Source of the DNA: Actinopolymorpha pittospori
GTDB lineage: Bacteria > Actinomycetota > Actinomycetes > Propionibacteriales > Actinopolymorphaceae
Assembly (NCBI RefSeq): GCF_014873875.1
Contig: NZ_JADBEM010000001.1
Span: forward strand, 5,704,001 to 5,768,000
Reading direction: 5' to 3'
Length of the DNA: 64,000 nucleotides
Positions 45,923 to 54,595 of the stretch are shown in pieces (within the stretch, counting starts at the first letter, position 1; each line of letters opens with the position of its first letter). The translations under genes were made by a program, and so were the position numbers. The notes under the pieces were generated by a model, which did no database searches, had not been told where the DNA came from, and worked only from the letters and a program-made list of their open reading frames with translations.

Positions 45923-46450
45923 TCACGGGGTGTCGGCGACGCCGCCCACCACCTTCGCGGGATCGAAGGCGTAGGCGACCATCCAGTTCGGGACGACCCG
46001 GAGGTAGACGATGTCGTCCTCCCACGTCGTCGGCGAACTGTCGTAGTGAGCGGTCAGGTGGTCGTCGATCGGCTTCCAGTCCGCCTGGTCGGGCTCGATG
46101 AACTCCACGGTGCCGTGCACGAAGACCCCGAGGTCGTCGCCGCGGATGTGGGCGACGCTGACGCCGGGACGGGCCCGAAGGTGGCGGACCTTGACCGCTG
46201 TGCCCGACGTGCTGAAGATCCACCGTCCGTGCAGGAAGTGACCGTCGACGGCGCTGATCCGAGGGGCGCCCTTCGCGGTCACGGTGGCCGCCGAGAGGGT
46301 GCACATGCCGGTGAGGACGCTCGTGAGCTGGCGCGCGGTGAGGGTGCGCTCGCCCGGCTTGATGATGGAGCGGAGGTGATCGCTCGCGCGGGGCAGCGAG
46401 GTGTCGAGAAGGGCCTGGAGGGTCTCGTGCTCCTCGTCGGTCTCGTACAT
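45923..46450 (-). CDS. Pyridoxamine 5'-phosphate oxidase-like flavin or F420-binding protein
   Basis: This 175-residue split-barrel protein has the pattern of PNPOx-like proteins: SAATVTAKGAPRISAVDGHFLHGRWIFSTSGTAVKVRHLRARPGVSVAHIRGDDLGVFVHGTVEFIE contains the substrate and cofactor strands. In actinomycetes many relatives bind F420 or heme instead of FMN, so the cofactor is open. The start at 46450 gives MYETDEEHETLQ and follows CAGGCT by seven bases, as for other leaderless genes here; longer frames run into the neighbouring gene. Function unknown beyond probable redox or cofactor binding. Confidence 0.82.
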   Translation of the reverse strand: MYETDEEHETLQALLDTSLPRASDHLRSIIKPGERTLTARQLTSVLTGMCTLSAATVTAKGAPRISAVDGHFLHGRWIFSTSGTAVKVRHLRARPGVSVAHIRGDDLGVFVHGTVEFIEPDQADWKPIDDHLTAHYDSSPTTWEDDIVYLRVVPNWMVAYAFDPAKVVGGVADTP

Positions 46451-46497
46451 GGCAGTCAGCCTGACACAGCCCGCCGACAGTCGGCCGGACGTCGAAG

Positions 46498-47280
46498 TCA
46501 GGCCGTCATCCGGTAGAAGAGCGCCGAACGGTCGAGGACGATCCGGCCCTGGCTTCGGCGAAGCTCCTCCACACCCGCGAGCAGACGTTGCCGAAACTCC
46601 TCCCGCGCCGCCGGCGGCAGCCCTTCGACGAAGCTCGCCGCACCGTGCGACTGGTGCCAGGCCCAGAACGCCTCGGCGTCGCGGAGCTCCAGCCGAACCT
46701 CGTCGACGACGCTGGCGACGCCGGTGAAACCAGCCTGCCGACACAGGTCGGCGAGCTCGTCGTGCTGGTGTGCGGGGTAGGGCTCGGCGATCAGCGCGCT
46801 GAACTCGCCGAGCAGCTCGCCGTAGAAGTCCCAGGGCCCTGGCACGTAGGGCGCTCCGACGGTGGAGAACGCGAAGGTTCCACCCGGGCGGAGCACGCGG
46901 TGGATCCCGGCGAGCGCCCGATCCGGGTGCGTGAACAGGTGGAGGGCGAATCCGCAGAGGACCACGTCGAAGGACGCGTCGGCCTGGGTCAGCCGTTCGG
47001 CGTCCATGACGTAGGCCGTCACGTTGTCCGGTGCGACAGCCCTGAGCAGATCCACCATTCTCGGCGCGGCGTCGACCGCGACCACCTCGCCGCTCGTGCC
47101 GACCGCCCGGGCCGCGGGAAAGGCGAGTGCCCCGCGTCCAGCCGCGACGTCGAGTACCCGCTGGCCAGGTCGTAGGTCACAGTGACGTACGAGGAGCTCA
47201 CCGAACGTCGCGAAGAACGGCACCACGTCGTCGTACGCCGGCGCCACCGTGTCGAAGAGGGGAGTCCATCGGCTGGTCAT
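46498..47280 (-). CDS. Class I SAM-dependent methyltransferase
   Basis: This 260-residue methyltransferase resembles the UbiE/type 11 group: VLDVAAGRGALAFPAARAVG is the SAM-binding motif near residues 42-61, VVAVDAAPRMVDLLR follows, and ASFDVVLCGFALHLFTHPDRALAGIHRVLRPGGTFAFSTVG carries the later motifs. The region WDFYGELLGEFSALIAEPYP and a histidine-rich stretch may form the acceptor pocket. The ATG at 47280 is preceded by GTGAGG; a GTG three codons upstream is less likely. The acceptor is unknown. Confidence 0.88.
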   Translation of the reverse strand: MTSRWTPLFDTVAPAYDDVVPFFATFGELLVRHCDLRPGQRVLDVAAGRGALAFPAARAVGTSGEVVAVDAAPRMVDLLRAVAPDNVTAYVMDAERLTQADASFDVVLCGFALHLFTHPDRALAGIHRVLRPGGTFAFSTVGAPYVPGPWDFYGELLGEFSALIAEPYPAHQHDELADLCRQAGFTGVASVVDEVRLELRDAEAFWAWHQSHGAASFVEGLPPAAREEFRQRLLAGVEELRRSQGRIVLDRSALFYRMTA

Positions 47281-47425
47281 GGGCCTCACCCTGAAGGAGC
47301 TCGCGTCGACTCTGCAACGCCTTTGTCAGGCGTGAGTATCACGCAGGGAAATCACATCGACGCTGTCCGTTCTGACTGATCCAGATCGGCAGATCCATTC
47401 GCCGACGAGGTGGGGCAGTGGGCAC

Positions 47426-47440
47426 TAACCTCGTCTCGTG
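47426..47440 (+). promoter_or_regulatory. -10 box and leaderless start of the degV-type gene
   Basis: TAACCT (47426-47431), six bases (CGTCTC), then GTG at 47438. There is no ribosome site. Confidence 0.6.
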
Positions 47441-48304
47441 GTGCGACGTGTAGCGCTGGTGACCGACTCGACGGCTCACCTGGACGCCGGTGAAACCGCG
47501 CACCGCGGCATCGCCGTGGTTCCCCTGCGGGTGATCGTGAGTGGCACGTCGTACGACGACGGATCGCCCGAGGTGGTCAGGCTCGTCACCGAGGCACTCC
47601 TGCAGGGCAAGTCGGTGACGACCTCCCGCCCCTCACCGATGGACTTCCTGGCCGCCTATCGCGAGGCCGCGCGGGCCGGCAGCGAGGCCGCTGTGTCCAT
47701 CCACGTGTCGGGCGACCTCTCCGGCACCAGCGACGCCGCCCGGTTGGGCGCGGTGCAGGCACCCCTTCCGGTGGCGGTCGTCGACACCCGCCAGATCGGC
47801 ATGGCGCTCGGGTTCGTCGTGTCCGCCGCCGCCGACGCGGTCGCCCGAGGGGCAGAGGTCGCCGAGGTGGTGGCCGTCGCACGGGCCCGCGCCGCCACCA
47901 TCGAGACGTTCGTCTACGTCGACACCATGGAGTACCTGCGCAGAGGCGGACGCATCGGGGCCGCCCAGGCCCTGCTGGGTTCCGCGTTCGCGGTGAAGCC
48001 CTTGCTGCAGGTGCGGAACGGGCAGATCGAGGTGCTCACCAAGGTACGGACGACCGGGCGTGCGCTGGCCGAGCTCGAACGCGTGACTCTCGCCTCGGCG
48101 TCCACCCGACCGGTCGAGATCGGCATCCACCATCTCGGCGTGCCCGAACGCGCCGCCCAGCTCGCCGCCCGGCTGCGCCAGCAGGTGCCGCGACTGGAGC
48201 GGCTCGTGACGAGCGAGGCGGGAAGCGCCATCGGTGCCCATGTCGGACCCGGCATGCTCGGCCTTGCCGTCGCGCCCACCGAGGTGCGCTCCAACGGGAC
48301 ATGA
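47438..48304 (+). CDS. DegV-family fatty-acid-binding protein
   Basis: This 288-residue protein of the DegV family binds a long-chain fatty acid; related FakB proteins present it to the kinase FakA. It shows VALVTDSTAHLD at the start, SVTTSRPSPMDFLAAY, VSIHVSGDLSGTSDAARLGA, and VYVDTMEYLRRGGRIGAAQALLGSAFAVKPLLQV in the middle, all family hallmarks. No FakA-type kinase gene is nearby. In many actinomycetes degV lies between leuS and the comE genes, as here. It starts with GTG-GTG six bases after a TAACCT box. Confidence 0.92.
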   Translation: MVRRVALVTDSTAHLDAGETAHRGIAVVPLRVIVSGTSYDDGSPEVVRLVTEALLQGKSVTTSRPSPMDFLAAYREAARAGSEAAVSIHVSGDLSGTSDAARLGAVQAPLPVAVVDTRQIGMALGFVVSAAADAVARGAEVAEVVAVARARAATIETFVYVDTMEYLRRGGRIGAAQALLGSAFAVKPLLQVRNGQIEVLTKVRTTGRALAELERVTLASASTRPVEIGIHHLGVPERAAQLAARLRQQVPRLERLVTSEAGSAIGAHVGPGMLGLAVAPTEVRSNGT

Positions 48305-48406
48305 CCCGACCCGAGGTCGCCGGACCGGTCGCAGCACGCGCTGGCTGCGGCGTACGCGTCGGCGCAGTCGTACCTACGTCGATCGCGTGCCCTACCCTGG
48401 GCGACC

Positions 48407-49348
48407 GTGAGCCTGGGTGGGGATTCTCGTCGGGAGATGCTGGCCGCGATCGGTGATCGATACCAGATCCCGGTCGAGGACATGGCCGCCGCGCCCGCAC
48501 CCGGTGCGGCCAACCACGTCTACTTTCTGGGCGACCATCTCGTTCTGCGTATCCCACGTGGTGGCGGTGCGCGCTTCGCCGAACTGGCGAAGGAGGCGAC
48601 CATCATCCCGGCGGCGCGGAAGGCGGGCGTCCGCACTCCGGCGGTGGTGACCTACGACGACAGCTGCACCGTCGTCAGCGTCCCCTACCTGGTGGTGGAG
48701 CGGGTTCGGGGTCGCGACCTCGGCGCGCTCGGGATCGAACCCGCGGAGGCCGCCGACGCCTACCGCGAGGTCGGTGTGAGCCTCGCCCGGTTGCATCGCC
48801 TCAGCCGCCACGGGATCGGTTCGCTGTCCGGTGTCGGGGTCATGCCGGACGAGGACCCGCGGCCGGCGGTCGTGGCGCTCGCGGAGGCCGGCTACGTCGA
48901 CGTGGGCGCGGCGCGCTGGCTGGTCGGCTGGTTCGAACGGCTGGCCGTCTGGCGACCCGAGGACGCTCCGCAGGTCATCGTGCACGGCGACGCCTCACCC
49001 ACCAACATCGTCGTCGAGGGAGCGGGTCCGCGTCGGGCCGCCCTGGTCGACTGGGGGGACGCGGCGTGGGCTGATCCCGCGGTCGACTTCGCCAAGCTTC
49101 CGCTGCGTGCCCTGCCGTTCGCCCTGGACGGCTACCTCACCGACGTCGCGCCACGGTCGCGCCCGGAGGTCGAACACTCCTGGGCGGCTCGAGCGCTGTG
49201 GTACCACCTGTCATGGGCGCTGCACCGGATTCCGCACGAGCCGCGGACGGACGAACGGGTCTGGACCGCCCCGCCGGCGAGCCGGCTGCTCGAACTCCTG
49301 CGGTTCTTCGCCGGATCACCGCCGGAGCCCTGGCGCTCGCTGTCCTGA
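48407..49348 (+). CDS. Aminoglycoside phosphotransferase (APH)-family kinase
   Basis: This 313-residue protein has the APH kinase fold, which phosphorylates small molecules such as aminoglycosides, homoserine or macrolides. Its catalytic loop VHGDASPTNIVVE (about residues 192-204) has the complete HGD-N motif and is followed by LVDWGDAAWADPAVDFAKL, with the metal-binding Asp. The N-lobe has the Lys/Arg region LVLRIPRGG. The GTG start follows a TACCCT box by eight bases, so it is nearly leaderless. The substrate is not predictable, and metabolic kinases of this fold are common in actinomycetes. Confidence 0.87.
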   Translation: MSLGGDSRREMLAAIGDRYQIPVEDMAAAPAPGAANHVYFLGDHLVLRIPRGGGARFAELAKEATIIPAARKAGVRTPAVVTYDDSCTVVSVPYLVVERVRGRDLGALGIEPAEAADAYREVGVSLARLHRLSRHGIGSLSGVGVMPDEDPRPAVVALAEAGYVDVGAARWLVGWFERLAVWRPEDAPQVIVHGDASPTNIVVEGAGPRRAALVDWGDAAWADPAVDFAKLPLRALPFALDGYLTDVAPRSRPEVEHSWAARALWYHLSWALHRIPHEPRTDERVWTAPPASRLLELLRFFAGSPPEPWRSLS

Positions 49349-49464
49349 GCGTCTGGCCCCGCCGCGACGCCAGGTTTTCTCCACAGCACGGCAACCGGTG
49401 AGGTTGTCCACCGCACCGACGTCGCTCCGCCCACGGCGGTGCGCTGCTTCCTAACGTCGTCGTC

Positions 49465-50427
49465 GTGCTGCGCCGACGTCTCTCCCATCAGCGCCGGGTT
49501 CGGGTCGAGGACACCATCCGAGCGACCCGCCGGCTGCGCGCCTTACGCCGGCCGCGGCTACGCGTCGGCGGCTGGGTGCCGTCGGTCGACGCCGCGGCGC
49601 GGGCCCGTGGCGTTCCGGGCCAGGAGGAGGCGAGTGAGCCGGTGGGTGAGTTCGGTGCGGACAAGGAGACCGCGGACGTCGACGCCGCGCTCCGGCGGGA
49701 GCCGACACCCGAAGGGCTGGTGGAGCCACGCGCGACCCACCGGGCCCGGGCCGCCAGCGCCGTCGAGGCGGTGAGCCTCGCCTGGACCCTGCGGCGCGGC
49801 CACGTCGTCGCGGTCGCGGTCCTGTTGCTGGTCGCGGTCCTCGGCGCGGGCGTCATGGTGCTACGCAGCCGGCCGGTGCGGGAGGAGGTCCCGGACCCGC
49901 CGGCAGCGAGTGTGGTGACGTCACCGCGCCCTTCCCCCGTGGCAGCGTCAGGACCGGCGCTGGTGACGCCGTCGCCGACGCCTGTGGTGGTGCACGTAGC
50001 CGGGAAGGTACGCAAGCCCGGCGTCGTCCATCTCCCCGCTGGCTCCCGGGTGGTGGACGCGGTGACGGCGTCCGGCGGCGCCCTACCCGGCACCGACCTC
50101 GACACCGTCAACCTCGCTCGGCAACTGGTCGACGGCGAGCAGGTGCTCGTGGGAGTCACTCCGCCGCCTGGCAGCCAGCTCCCTCCCTCGAACGGACCGG
50201 GCGGGGGACCGGGCGTGCCCACGCCAGGCGGTGAGCTCGTCGACCTCAACACGGCCACGGCCGCCGAGCTCGAGACGCTGCCTGGCGTGGGTCCGGTCCT
50301 CGCCCAGCGCATCCTCGACTTTCGAGCCGAGCACGGGCGGTTCCTGAGCATCGAGGACCTGCGCGAGGTCAGCGGCATCGGCGAGCAGAAGTACGTCGAC
50401 CTGCAGGCGCGGGTGAGGGTGTCGTGA
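49465..50427 (+). CDS. comEA: ComEA-like DNA-binding protein
   Basis: This 320-residue membrane-anchored protein should bind DNA outside the membrane for uptake by ComEC. A basic N-terminal segment of about 110 residues precedes one membrane span (about residues 112-131), a Pro-rich linker, a SLBB domain (VVVHVAGKVRKPGVVHLPAGSRV) and a C-terminal double helix-hairpin-helix: LVDLNTATAAELETLPGVGPVLAQRILDFRAEHG then LREVSGIGEQKYVDLQARV. The cytoplasmic N-terminal extension is longer than in Bacillus ComEA. The GTG start follows TAACGT by seven bases. Its TGA overlaps a GTG that begins the frame upstream of comEC. Competence itself is unproven in most actinomycetes. Confidence 0.93.
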   Translation: MLRRRLSHQRRVRVEDTIRATRRLRALRRPRLRVGGWVPSVDAAARARGVPGQEEASEPVGEFGADKETADVDAALRREPTPEGLVEPRATHRARAASAVEAVSLAWTLRRGHVVAVAVLLLVAVLGAGVMVLRSRPVREEVPDPPAASVVTSPRPSPVAASGPALVTPSPTPVVVHVAGKVRKPGVVHLPAGSRVVDAVTASGGALPGTDLDTVNLARQLVDGEQVLVGVTPPPGSQLPPSNGPGGGPGVPTPGGELVDLNTATAAELETLPGVGPVLAQRILDFRAEHGRFLSIEDLREVSGIGEQKYVDLQARVRVS

Positions 50428-50517
50428 GTCGGACGAGGCGTCGGACCGCGGAGGCGGCGCAGCGGCGCGCGGTCGAGGACGACGTCGGCCTCCGGTCTCG
50501 ACCTGCGGCTCGTACCT

Positions 50518-52872
50518 GTGGCGGTGGCGTGTTGGTCGTCCACCCTGGTCGTCCCGGTCGTGCCGGCGCGGTTCTCGGTGGTGGCCGCCGCCGTCGCCGC
50601 CACGGTGGCCATCGTCGTCATCGCCTTGCAGGGGAGAGTTCGCTACGCCAGTCTGGCCGCCGCCCTGACCTGTCTAGGTGTGGCGGTCGCGAGCACGGTG
50701 ACGCTGCTCCACGTCACCGCGGCACGAAGCGGGCCGGTGCCCGCCCTCGCGGCACGGGCCGCCGTCGTCACGGTCGACGTACGGGTCCGCTCGGACCCGG
50801 TCCTGCGACCCTCCCATGGTCGCGGCGCGCCTTACACCGTTCTCGACGCCGACGTCGAGCGACTGACCCGGCACGGGGTGACGACCCGCGTGCGCACACC
50901 GGTCGTCCTCACCGGTCCCGCGTCCTGGACCGTCGTCCAGCCCGGCGAGCGGGTGCGCACCGTCGCGCGGCTCGCCCCGACCGAGCCTGGCGAGCGCGCC
51001 GTCGCCGTCCTCGCCGCCCGCACCTCGCCCACCCTGTTGCGACCCGCCGGCCCGCTCGACCAGGCGGCGAGCAGGTTGCGGGCCGGTCTTCGGGAGGCGG
51101 TGGCCGGGTTGCCGCCCAACGAGCGTGGCCTGGTGCCGGCCCTGGTGGTGGGCGACGAGTCCCAGATGCCGCCGCAGTTGGTCGAGGACTTCCGCACGGC
51201 TGGCCTCTCCCACCTGACCGCCGTCTCCGGCACCAACCTCACGATTCTGTTGGCGTTCGTCCTCGGCGCCGCGCGGTGGGCCGGCCTGCGCTCCTGGGGA
51301 GTGCCCGTCCTCGGTGTGGTGTGCGCCCTCGGTTTCGTCCTGCTGGCCCGTCCCGAACCCAGCGTGCTGCGGGCCGCCGCGATGGGGCTCGTGGGGCTGG
51401 CCGGGCTCGCCGTCGGGTCCCGCCGTCACGGCCTACCGGCACTCACCTGCGCGGTCGTCGTCCTGCTCATGGTCGACCCGTGGCTCGGCCGTACGTACGG
51501 GTTCGCCCTGTCGGTGCTCGCGACCGCCGGGATCGTCGTGTTGGGGCCGCCGTTCGGCGACGCGCTCGCCCGGTGGCTGCCGCGGTTCCTGGCGACCGCG
51601 ATCGGAGTGCCGTTGGCGGCACAACTCGCCTGCACGCCGGTGGTCGCGATCCTGTCCGGCTCGGTGAGCGCGGTCGCCGTGGTGGCTAACCTCATGGCCG
51701 GCCCGGCGGTGAGTCCGGCGACGGTGCTCGGGATCGCGGCCACCCTGATCGCGCCGGTGAGTGTCGTCGTCGCCTCGGTTCCCGGCCACCTCGCCGGCTA
51801 CGCCGCGCGCTGGATCGTGGAGGTCGGCACGCGTGCCGCCGGCATGCCGGGCGCCGATCTCACCTGGCCGCCCTCGGGCCTCGGCGTCGCGGTGCTGACC
51901 CTGCTGTGTGCGGTCGCCGCCGTGATCACTCCGTGGCTACTGAACCGCCGTTGGGTGAGTGTCGCGCTCGCCGGGCTCCTCACGCTGTGGATCGTCCATC
52001 CGGTCCGGGTGCCGGTACCGCTCACCTGGATCACCGGATGGCCCCCGGACGGCTGGCTGATCGTCGCGTGCGACGTCGGGCAGGGCGACGCGCTGGTGCT
52101 CCGGTCCGGACCCGCCACCGCGGTCGTGGTCGACACCGGACCCGACCCGGACGCGGTCGACCAGTGCCTACGCGGCCTTGGGGTTCGGCGGGTGCCCTAC
52201 GTGCTGCTCACCCACTTCCACGCCGACCACACCTCCGGACTTCCAGGGGTCCTGCGTGGTCGCGAGGTCGGCGAGATCGGCATCCGACCAGGTGCCTCCT
52301 CGACGGCCGACCAGGTGCGTGCGACTGCGACGGCGGCAGGGGTCGACGTCGTACCGGTGGCGGCGGGTGAGTTGCGCCGAGTCGGCGCCCTGTCCTGGAC
52401 GGTGCTGGGACCGGCGCCGACCTCGACGGTCGAGGCCGACTCGGCGGCGGCCGGTGACGCGCGGTCCGGCGGGGTCGAGAGCACCGAAGGGGAGGAGGGC
52501 TCCGCCGAGAACGACGCCAGCGTGGTCGTCCTGGCGCAGACGCAGGGCGTCCGGGTCCTCCTGACCGGAGACGTCGAACCGGCGAGCCAACGGCGGTTGC
52601 TGCGTTCGGGAGTCGACCTGCGTGCGTCGATTCTGAAGGTCCCCCACCATGGCTCCCGTTATCAGGACACCGGCTTTCTGCGCGCCGTGGCGGCCCGGGT
52701 GGCGCTGATCAGCGTTGGCGCCGACAACGACTACGGTCACCCCGCGCCCTCCGCGATCGAGGAGCTCACCAGCGAGGGTGCCCGGGTCGAGCGCACCGAT
52801 CTGGCCGGTTCGGTGGCCGTGGTCAAGGACGGTTCGGGGCTGTCCGTCGTCACCCGTTCGGTTCCGCGATGA
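50518..52872 (+). CDS. comEC: ComEC/Rec2-family DNA uptake channel
   Basis: This membrane protein of at least 784 residues is thought to pass single-stranded DNA into the cell. It has the DUF4131 region near the N-terminus, the competence domain with LVPALVVGDESQMPPQLVEDFRTAGLSHLTAVSGTNLTIL at about 202-241, many membrane spans, and a C-terminal metallo-beta-lactamase-like domain (HFHADHTSGLPGVL near 565 and KVPHHGSRYQDTGF near 705). The first in-frame start is the GTG at 50518. Upstream codons in this frame (50428-50517) would add the plausible DLRLVP but have no start, whereas the GTG coupled to comEA lies in another frame, so the N-terminus may be affected by a frameshift. Confidence 0.92.
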   Translation: MAVACWSSTLVVPVVPARFSVVAAAVAATVAIVVIALQGRVRYASLAAALTCLGVAVASTVTLLHVTAARSGPVPALAARAAVVTVDVRVRSDPVLRPSHGRGAPYTVLDADVERLTRHGVTTRVRTPVVLTGPASWTVVQPGERVRTVARLAPTEPGERAVAVLAARTSPTLLRPAGPLDQAASRLRAGLREAVAGLPPNERGLVPALVVGDESQMPPQLVEDFRTAGLSHLTAVSGTNLTILLAFVLGAARWAGLRSWGVPVLGVVCALGFVLLARPEPSVLRAAAMGLVGLAGLAVGSRRHGLPALTCAVVVLLMVDPWLGRTYGFALSVLATAGIVVLGPPFGDALARWLPRFLATAIGVPLAAQLACTPVVAILSGSVSAVAVVANLMAGPAVSPATVLGIAATLIAPVSVVVASVPGHLAGYAARWIVEVGTRAAGMPGADLTWPPSGLGVAVLTLLCAVAAVITPWLLNRRWVSVALAGLLTLWIVHPVRVPVPLTWITGWPPDGWLIVACDVGQGDALVLRSGPATAVVVDTGPDPDAVDQCLRGLGVRRVPYVLLTHFHADHTSGLPGVLRGREVGEIGIRPGASSTADQVRATATAAGVDVVPVAAGELRRVGALSWTVLGPAPTSTVEADSAAAGDARSGGVESTEGEEGSAENDASVVVLAQTQGVRVLLTGDVEPASQRRLLRSGVDLRASILKVPHHGSRYQDTGFLRAVAARVALISVGADNDYGHPAPSAIEELTSEGARVERTDLAGSVAVVKDGSGLSVVTRSVPR

Positions 52873-52973
52873 ACGCGGCCGGCCACCGCGGGAGCGGGAA
52901 CGGCACACGTGCGCGCGAGGACGTGGCCAGGTCCGCACCGCGGTTGTCGGTGTCGCGTGGGATGCTGAGCGGG

Positions 52974-53969
52974 ATGGCTGCGAAGTCCGGTGCCCCGATC
53001 TCCGACGGCGACGCTCTCGGAGGAGTCACCCTCGTCCTGGGTCCAGAGGACCTGTTGGCCGATCGTGCCGTGACGGCCGTCGTCCGTGCCGTCCGCGCGG
53101 CCGACCAGGACGCCGACGTCACCGACCTCGAGGGGGCCAACCTCGCGGCCGGCGGCCTCGCCGAACTCACCAGTCCCTCGCTCTTCGCGACCGCGCGTGC
53201 CGTGGTGGTCCGCGGTGTCGACGGGATCCCCGCCGAGGCGGTCGACGCCCTGCTGGCCTATGTTCGCTCCCCACAACCTGACGTCGCGCTGGTCCTCGTT
53301 CATCGCGGTGGTCAGAAGGGCCGCGGCGTCGTCGACAAGCTCCGCAAGGCGAAAGTGCGCGTCGTCGCCTGCGATGCGTTGAAGAGCTATGAGTTGCCCG
53401 CTTTCGTCACCCGAGAGATCCGCGCCGCGGGCGGCCGGATCGACGACGAGGCGGCGCAGTTCCTCGTCGAGTCGGTGGGAAGCGATCTTCGGGCGCTGGC
53501 CGGGGCGGCGTCCCAGTTGATCTCCGACACTGACGGGGGAGCCATCACCGAGGAGGTCGTCCGCCGCTACTTCGCCGGCCGCGCCGAGGTGACCAGCTTC
53601 GCGGTGGCCGACGCCGCGGTCGCGGGCCGGGCGGCGAACGCTCTCGAGCAGCTTCGCTGGGCGCTGCGCTCAGGTGTCGCACCGGTTCTGGTGACCTCCG
53701 CGCTCGCGTCCGGGGTCCGTGGCCTCGCCAAGCTCTCCGGTGCCCCACGGGGCCTGCGCGACGCCGACCTCGCCCGTGAGATCGGCGTGCCGCCATGGAA
53801 AGTCAAGACCCTCCGCGGCCAGCTGCGCGGCTGGACCGACGAGGGTCTCGCGGCAGCCATGCTCGCGGTGGCCCGCGCGGACGCCGACGTCAAGGGCGGT
53901 GCCGACGACTCCGACTACGCGCTGGAGCGCGCTGTCCTGGCGATCACCCAGGCCCGGGGCAAACGCTGA
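52974..53969 (+). CDS. holA: DNA polymerase III delta subunit
   Basis: This 331-residue subunit of the clamp loader opens the sliding clamp during DNA replication. The AAA+-like N-domain starts VTLVLGPEDLLADRAVTAVV and contains VDGIPAEAVDALLAYVRSPQPDVALVLVHRGGQKG. The lid includes EEVVRRYFAGRAEVTSFAVADAAVAGRAANALEQL and the collar domain ends VLAITQARGKR. Length and order match actinobacterial delta, which keeps degenerate ATPase motifs. The ATG at 52974 was chosen over earlier codons because those overlap comEC; it follows GATGCT by seven bases and has no ribosome site. Confidence 0.94.
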   Translation: MAAKSGAPISDGDALGGVTLVLGPEDLLADRAVTAVVRAVRAADQDADVTDLEGANLAAGGLAELTSPSLFATARAVVVRGVDGIPAEAVDALLAYVRSPQPDVALVLVHRGGQKGRGVVDKLRKAKVRVVACDALKSYELPAFVTREIRAAGGRIDDEAAQFLVESVGSDLRALAGAASQLISDTDGGAITEEVVRRYFAGRAEVTSFAVADAAVAGRAANALEQLRWALRSGVAPVLVTSALASGVRGLAKLSGAPRGLRDADLAREIGVPPWKVKTLRGQLRGWTDEGLAAAMLAVARADADVKGGADDSDYALERAVLAITQARGKR

Positions 53970-54073
53970 CCAGCGCTCCGGCGCAGCACCCTCATCCGGA
54001 TCGAGGCCCGGCCCCGGATGAAGCAGAAGGAGCGCAGGGAAGATCGGCCCGACAAAACTCCCAGAACAGCACA

Positions 54074-54109
54074 AAGAGCTGCTCGGCCCCGAGGGAACGA
54101 GCAGCTCTT
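54074..54109. terminator. Terminator between holA and rpsT
   Basis: A 12-bp stem (AAGAGCTGCTCG and its complement) with a 12-base loop between two convergent genes. It is flanked by A-rich and T-rich bases, so it can work in both directions. Confidence 0.85.
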
Positions 54110-54144
54110 ACGTGATCGTGAGAAGGGGCGCTACCAGGCGTTGC

Positions 54145-54405
54145 CTAGAGCGCAGCGGCCTTCTTGAAGATCGCGGACTTCTTGTTGGCGGCCTGGTTCT
54201 TGTGCAGGACGCCCTTGGAAGTCGCCTTGTCCAGAAGGCGACCAGCCGTCCGCGCGAGTTCCTGTGCCTTCGCGCTGTCGCCAGCCTCGGCAGCCTGGCT
54301 GAAGTTGCGAATCGCCGTCCGCAGCGAGGACCGGACCGACTTGTTGCGAAGGCGGTGGGTCTCGTTCTGCTTGATCCGCTTGATCTGGGACTTGATGTTC
54401 GCCAC
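54145..54405 (-). CDS. rpsT: Small ribosomal subunit protein bS20
   Basis: This 86-residue ribosomal protein binds 16S rRNA in the early assembly of the 30S subunit. It begins VANIKSQIKRIKQNETHRLRN and ends KSAIFKKAAAL, the standard bS20 pattern of three basic helices. The true start is the GTG at 54405; the open frame reaches 54534. GAGG lies ten bases upstream of the GTG. It sits between holA and the lepA region as in other actinomycetes. Confidence 0.97.
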   Translation of the reverse strand: MANIKSQIKRIKQNETHRLRNKSVRSSLRTAIRNFSQAAEAGDSAKAQELARTAGRLLDKATSKGVLHKNQAANKKSAIFKKAAAL

Positions 54406-54553
54406 TGAGCTGAAGCCTCGATCGCACGTCGTACGGATGGGAGTTGCACGGCAGGCTGAACCCCCGCGCGAATGAAGAGCGTACCAGTCGAGCGGACAAG
54501 GACCTAACCCTGCGGCGGATCCCCCCGAATCCACCCTTAAGGTGACTCGCCCG

Positions 54554-54570
54554 CCGGGCGCGGTGCCCGG
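54554..54570 (-). terminator. Possible terminator of the ABC operon
   Basis: CCGGGC pairs with GCCCGG around GCGGT, 26 bases past the stop of the last permease gene. It is short and without a T-run, so support is modest. Confidence 0.45.
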
Positions 54571-54595
54571 TCGGTGACGCGGGGTTGGGCGTCGA

